DNA of 64,000 nucleotides from Antrodiella citrinella (lineage: Eukaryota; Basidiomycota; Agaricomycetes; Polyporales; Steccherinaceae). Positions 59,013 to 64,000 of this stretch are shown in pieces. The notes beneath the pieces were generated by a model, which searched no databases, was not told the DNA's origin, and worked only from the letters and a program-made list of their open reading frames with translations. Within the stretch, counting starts at the first letter, position 1, and every line of letters starts with the position of its first letter. A program made the position numbers and the translations under genes. Location: NCBI GenBank assembly GCA_004802725.1, contig SGPM01000001.1, positions 372,001-436,000 of the forward strand, read 5' to 3'.

Positions 59013-59395
59013 GGCTGGAGGGGAGATGGGTGTACGGAAACAAGTTGCAGGATTCAGGACGGGTTTGTACGGTCGGTTTTATGTACATACGCACTTTTCA
59101 AAGTTTTCATTTACAGTAATTGGCGGCAACTCAGACTACGCTAGCCACAAACTACCTGCCATATGCATCTGGCGACCCAGTGCTGACATCCGTGCTATAA
59201 TAAAAACGAATCGCACAGATATGGCGTCAGTGCTAAAGTAAAAGTAGGGTGATTCTCAAAGTGTAGTAGCGTAGTGACATGACTCGGTGAAATAAACGGC
59301 CTCAGAGCCATTCACGCTCAGGCACCCAGCCCATACCCAGGTCATACCCAGCTTTCATGAATCCACACCCAAGATAACTCTGTCCCTCGACGGTC
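59013..59395. promoter_or_regulatory. Divergent promoter of SER3 and HIS7, with a Gcn4/Cpc1-like site
   Basis: This 383-bp spacer is shared by two amino-acid biosynthesis genes. TGACTCG at 59280-59286 matches 6 of 7 positions of the general amino-acid control site TGACTCA and sits 110 bp upstream of the HIS7 ATG and about 268 bp upstream of the SER3 ATG. Sharing a control element would allow coordinated response to starvation, but this is inferred. Confidence 0.5.
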
Positions 59396-61110
59396 ATGGG
59401 TCTCTTCTTCCTCGACTATGGCGCAGGCAACGTGCAGAGTCTTGCCAACTCGCTGAGAAAACTCGGCCATACCTTCCAGTGGATCACATCTGCTGATGAC
59501 TTCCACAAAGCTACCGTATGTCTCGTCTCCAACCACACGATCCCCCTCCGCATGCTCATACGCCTCTGTAGAGCCTCATATTCCCTGGCGTAGGGGCTTT
59601 TGGAAGTGCTATCACGGCCTTGGAGGCTAAAGGCCTCCTCGAGCCCCTTCGAGCGTACATTGCCTCCGGCAAGCCGTATTTCGGGATATGCATTGGCATG
59701 CAGGTCCTCTACGAGTCGTCTGCCGAATCACCCGCCTCGAGGGGACTCGGTCTGATCCCATGTGCGATAGAATCGTTCAGCAACGTGGACAAGACGGTCC
59801 CTCACATGGGCTGGAATTCCGCTGAGCTGTTAGACAGCCAGGACAAATCAGACGAAGGCGTCGACGAGGGATCACATTATTACTACGTGCATTCCTTCCG
59901 AGCGCGGTATGACCCTGAGACACACCCCGAAGCAGCAGAGTGGGCTCACTCCGTCACGCAGTACGGACAAGAGGTGTTCGTATCCTCCGTCCGGAAAGCG
60001 AACATCTTCGCCACACAATTCCATCCCGAGAAATCAGGCGAGGCTGGACTCAAAGTCATCTCTGCCTGGCTCTCCGAGTCTGAAAATTCCCGTTCGCACG
60101 CACCACCCACACCCCGTATTCCGCACGCTCCCCGACCCCGCGACGGCCTCACAAAACGCATCGTCGCATGCATGGACGTCCGATCGAACGATCAAGGCGA
60201 CCTCGTCGTAACCAAAGGCGACCAATACGACGTCCGCGAAAAAGCCGTCGCAGGCGCAGTGCGCAACCTCGGGAAACCCGTCGCCCTCGCCGCGCGGTAC
60301 TACCTCGCGGGCGCCGACGAGCTCTGCCTCTTGAACATCACGTCCTTCCGGCACTCCCCCCTGCGCGACCAGCCGATGCTCGCCGTCGTGCGCGCTGCAG
60401 CAGAGGAAGTGTTCGTACCGCTTACGATTGGCGGCGGGATCAAGGACACGGTCGATCCTGACGGGACGAAGCGGTCTGCGTTGGACGTAGCCGGGCTTTA
60501 CTTCCGCGCTGGGGCTGACAAGGTGAGTATCGGGTCTGAAGCGGTGCACGCCGTGGAACGTATGCTGGAGCAAAAATCAGAGGATGGTATTGGGGAAGGC
60601 GACGGCACGAGCGCAATTGAGACGATTGCGCATGCGTATGGTCGTCAGGCCGTCGTCGTGTCTGTGGACCCGCGGAGGGTGTACGTTGACCTGGATTACG
60701 ACGGTCCGTACAAGGATGAAATAGTGCGAGGGACGTCGGACGAGGAACGCGGCAAGGCATGGTGGTACCAATGCACTGTCAGCGGAGGACGCGAGAGTCG
60801 GCCGTTGTCTGTCGTGCAGCTTGCAAGAGGGGTAGAGAAGCTCGGAGCGGGGGAGATTCTGCTGAATAGCATTGATAGAGACGGTACGGGCAAGGGGTTC
60901 GACTTGGACCTCGTCAATCTCGTGAGGCGCAACGTCCGAATTCCTATGGTGGCGAGTAGCGGTGCTGGGAGTGCTGCTCACTTCGTCGATGTCTTTGAGA
61001 AGACGGACGTTGAAGCCGCGCTTGCAGCTGGTATTTTCCACCGCGGCGAAGTAGAGATTGGTGAAGTAAAGCATAGCTTGATTAGAGCAAGTGTTAACGC
61101 GAGACACTAG
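59396..61110 (+). CDS. HIS7: Imidazole glycerol phosphate synthase, fused HisH-HisF
   Basis: HIS7 catalyses the step of histidine synthesis that makes imidazole glycerol phosphate and releases AICAR. Exons 59396-59515 and 59572-61110 join ATS-LIFPGVGAFG. The N-terminal glutaminase has MGLFFLDYGAGN, KPYFGICIGMQVL with the nucleophile Cys, and FATQFHPEKSGE with His and Glu. The linker is about 50 residues. The cyclase reads RIVACMDVRSNDQGDLVVTKGD, GGGIKDT, GADKVSIGSEAV, IDRDGTGKGFDL and ASSGAGSAAHF. About 552 residues, normal for the eukaryotic fusion. No breaks were seen. Confidence 0.97.
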
Positions 61111-61605
61111 GAGAAACCCCAAAGATGTACTTCGCATGTAGAATACACGATCTTCACTGGACTCTCACGGATAGGTCCTCAATAATTTGTACAGGAATGA
61201 GCGACAGGACATACATACATTCGAAAAAGGCAATGTCAAAAGGAAAGAACGTCAACGTACAGCTAGTACACTAGGTCCGAAATGAAAGAAGCAACCAGTC
61301 GAAGAGGTATATTGGACCTGGGTAACTAACGAGTAAGTCTGAATACAAGCGTCATTGGGGCGTTGAGTGTACAGGTAAAGGATGACGAAAAGCGGAAGAG
61401 ATAAAAACACGTCCAACCCAACATCAAAACTCTATCATGACAATGAGTTCGGACAGTTTGCAGATACGTTGTCAGAGGGACAATGAGATGGGGTAGAAAA
61501 AGTAGGAAAGGATGGAAACGCAGGTTCATACAGCGATCATCAGAAGTGGGCATGTGTGAGGAGGAAAAAAGTGAAAGGTATCGAGTGTGCATGAGGTATG
61601 GCAGG
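61111..61605. other. Intergenic region between convergent genes
   Basis: This is a 495-bp spacer between HIS7 and the Pal1-like gene with A/G-rich stretches (about 61480-61580). It contains no recognisable coding or repeat signal. Confidence 0.45.
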
Positions 61606-63173
61606 TCACTTAGCGTTAGCGCCTTTGACCACGCCCTTCATCTTCTTCAGCAAACTAGTCTTGCGTCCCAGGCCACCTGGAGAAGTAGCGTAGCCTCCGC
61701 CGGGCGAATCGAAAAATCCATCATCGGTTTCATAGGGATATTGACCGCCGGAAACTGGAGGCGTGGCGGGAAGAGATTTATCCTTCCCAGCACGGGTAGG
61801 ATCATCGACGTAAACAAATTGCTCGGAATCGGAGGTAGGGGATATACCTTCTTTAGTGGGCACGTTGGCTCCACGTCCCAAACGACCAAGGAAGGAGTTC
61901 TGCGAGCGATGTGTAGGGCGAGTAGGCTTCGGGACGCCGTTCTCGGCAGCGGATGCGAAGGCCGGATCTTCGAATCCACCATTCACCTCATCGTAGTTGA
62001 CTGGTACGTTGGGCGAATCACGCATCTTGCGAATGCGATGCATGAGGGACTTTGTACGCTTGGGTGCGCCAGGCGAAGCTGGCATGGTGGGAGAAGGAGG
62101 GCTGCTTTCAATGTCATCCTCTGGTGCGAACACCGGCTGAGGAGGTGGCAAATTGGGACGTCTGGCTTGTTGACGGCGAGTAGGAGAAGGTTGAGCCTCG
62201 TCCAAATACTCGCGATACTTCTCGCGAGGGTCTTTGTCCCGGGGTTTCCGAGACGCACCGCTGCCAGCAGCAGCGTTCCGAGACGCCCCATTGAACTCGC
62301 CGCTAGTTCGCGGATTGTATCCTCCGCCTGCAGAGAAATCTTCGTACGGTTCAGGCTCGTGTGTCCCCCACGCTTCGGCGATAGCATCGTGCTTCTTCTT
62401 GGGAGCTTCGTACGGCGCATAAACGCCAGGAGATGAAGGGTACGGGGAAGCGTAAGAGCTCGGTGGAATTTCCCTAGCCGCTGCGAAAGCAGTCTTGTCC
62501 TCTTCCGGGGCGCCGCTCCAGGCATACATGGGGGCTTTGGTCCGGTGGCGGTTACGAGAAGGGGCGCACGCATCGAATGGGCCATCGTGGTGGAACACTG
62601 CAAGCAAACAACATGAGTGATCTGAGACAGCACGAGTGAGGATGGCAATACGCACTGGGTCCGACACCGGAAAAATCGAGTCTATCGATCACATCGGCGT
62701 GCGATGAGCCCTTCTTGGCTGCAGTACGGCGAGACTTGCCCTTGTCCTTCTCAGGAGGAATGGGGGCGGAGTCTTGTGACGCAGACCGGCGGGGAGTAGG
62801 AGCGACGGGCTTGGAGGTGGATTGACTGGATGATGTTGAAAATGAGTCGTTATCACATCAAAAGCAAACCAAGTGACATACGGAGGAAGCGCCGTGTTGC
62901 TTCTGGCGACGCGATTGCGAGGGGGACTCTGTGGGTCGACACGACGGATGGTGACGACCTCTCTGACAGCGTCTGCAACGTTGTCGGCGTTGGCCATCCT
63001 GGTGGACTTGGGAGGGACCTTGGGTGGAGGGCAGTTGTACGAGCGGTTGTCTGTTGCTGAGGCGGGGCGTTCCTGGTGAGAGTGGGCACGCCGTAAGACG
63101 AGTAGGAGATGGCAGGAGGGTCAGAGAAGGGATCTGAGGGCTGTTGGCGACGGTGCTGTTTTGAGAGAGCCAT
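61606..63173 (-). CDS. Pal1-type cell-morphology protein (unclear frame near N-terminus)
   Basis: Pal1 family proteins localise to sites of polar growth and endocytic patches. The clear block is HADVIDRLDFSGVGP-MFHHDGPFDACAPSRNRHRTKAPMYAW, the Pal1 signature, spliced through an intron at about 62599-62650. A Pro/Ser-rich tail with GRKTSLLKKMKGVVKGANAK ends at 61606. Upstream, MALSKQHRRQQPSDPFSDPPAISYSSYGVPTLTR (start 63173) and DNRSYNCPPPKVPPKSTRMANADNVADAVREV are both plausible but lie in different frames. A one-base shortfall around 63020-63040, or an unusual splice from about 63152, could join them; I cannot decide. Confidence 0.8.
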
Positions 63174-64000
63174 GGATTTGCCGGAACTACGGGGTAGATG
63201 AGGGGAAGGCTGGTTGGCCAGGTTGAGACAGGTTGATCGGCTGTGAGGAACTCCCACGCCAAGCTTGTGATGTGGATAATGGGGATGATTTGCAAAGAAA
63301 GCAACTGAAAAGAGAAACCAAGACCTGCTTTTCTAAAAAGACAGAGGGAGTGGAAGCGACTGAGGAGGCGATGGGGGTAAAGGAAGAGGAGTGGGAGGGA
63401 GGGTCGCACCCATCCCTGCTGACTCATCACTCTCTCCCACGCGGCACCGGCCCTTGGCTCNCTCGACTACTCTACATTCTACAACTACTCCCAGATCTCC
63501 CCTGCAACACGGCACAACAACTCCAGCTTCTTCACCTCGTCCTGGTCGCAAACAAATCATGTCAGCCACCACCTACTACTCCCGAGACAGCTCGTACCTC
63601 CTCGCTGATCGGATTCCCCTCTACCGTCGACGCAAACCCACATTGCGGACTGATGCTCACCCTACACGCGCATCAGCCTCCGGTCCCCCAGGGCAATCGC
63701 ACTCACTGTTTCAACGCATCTGCACGCGATCGCTTGGGGGGTCCCCTCCATGATCACTCCGATAGCCTCTTCCACACGAACCTTGATATCACTCGCCTCC
63801 TCCAGCTACCGCACGCCGCATTTAGCCAAATCCAGTGGAACCACAACACACACGTACCACGCCGTGCTTCGTCGTCACCAATCCAAGCACAGCCACCTTT
63901 ACAAGAGGAAGATGGCTCAGAGGTTTGAAATCCCCTGCACGGTCCGTGTCGTATTCGAGCTGATCATGACCAAACGCAAACGGTCAGCGGAAGACCACAT
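63174..64000. other. Window-edge region, possible start of a gene on the + strand
   Basis: Two short + strand frames might be exons: ATG 63559 opens MSATTYYSRDSSYLLADRI (64 residues to 63753), and ATG 63912 stays open to the window edge with MAQRFEIPCTVRVVFELI. Neither shows a known domain. The upstream part is the probable promoter of the Pal1-like gene and contains the N at 63461. I do not call a gene. Confidence 0.3.

Overview
The window reads as a gene-dense nuclear segment of a filamentous basidiomycete, most likely an agaricomycete. The evidence is the gene content, the many short GT-AG introns (about 45-65 bp, several per gene), the short spacers between genes, and the mix of families: a fused PsuG-PsuK, an EED-type Polycomb protein, ICE2, a HisHF-fused HIS7 and a Rap1-like BRCT/Myb protein. 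There is no sign of a bacterial or organellar origin. Five N bases (3923, 11012, 11129, 11216, 63461) mark weak spots in the assembly, and one of them falls on a reading-frame break.

Layout. 1-4000: the end of a partial esterase/lipase gene, D-serine dehydratase (DSD1) and a Rab4-type GTPase. 5000-14600: two paralogous single-pass membrane proteins with Ser/Thr/Pro-rich ectodomains flanking an isochorismatase-like hydrolase, then a tail-anchored-like unknown protein. 14600-18000: RRP36, a short non-autonomous DNA transposon and an FMN reductase. 18400-28800: a minus-strand run of a large polytopic membrane protein of unknown function, ICE2, DUG3 and PCM1/AGM1. 28900-40000: SEC17, NUS1, MOCS2B, the PsuG-PsuK fusion, an IRC3-like helicase and the ADP/ATP carrier. 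40000-54400: a Siz/PIAS SUMO ligase, NudC, ESF1, a Kex2-type repeat peptide precursor, EED, a complex I Tim17-family subunit, a Rap1-like protein and RPS16. 54700-64000: mitochondrial uL4, RAD51, SER3-type PGDH, HIS7, a Pal1-type protein and an edge region with no certain gene.

Most genes are housekeeping: secretory pathway (Rab4, SEC17, NUS1, ICE2), ribosome assembly and translation (RRP36, ESF1, RPS16, uL4m), nuclear and chromatin functions (SIZ1, EED, RAP1, RAD51) and amino-acid or cofactor metabolism (SER3, HIS7, DSD1, DUG3, PCM1, MOCS2B). Divergent pairs with short shared promoters are common (PCM1/SEC17, SIZ1/NUDC, EED/NDUFA11-like, RPS16/uL4m, SER3/HIS7).

The most unusual item is the gene at 46667-47344. 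It encodes a secreted precursor of seven nearly identical 21-residue peptides separated by Lys-Arg sites. The copies differ at most synonymous positions yet keep the same peptide, which points to selection on a released peptide. Other notable items are a 392-bp inverted-repeat element with a target-site duplication, a 7-nt microexon, two or three probable single-base frame breaks, and a tandem paralogous pair of wall-sensor-like proteins with matching intron phases.
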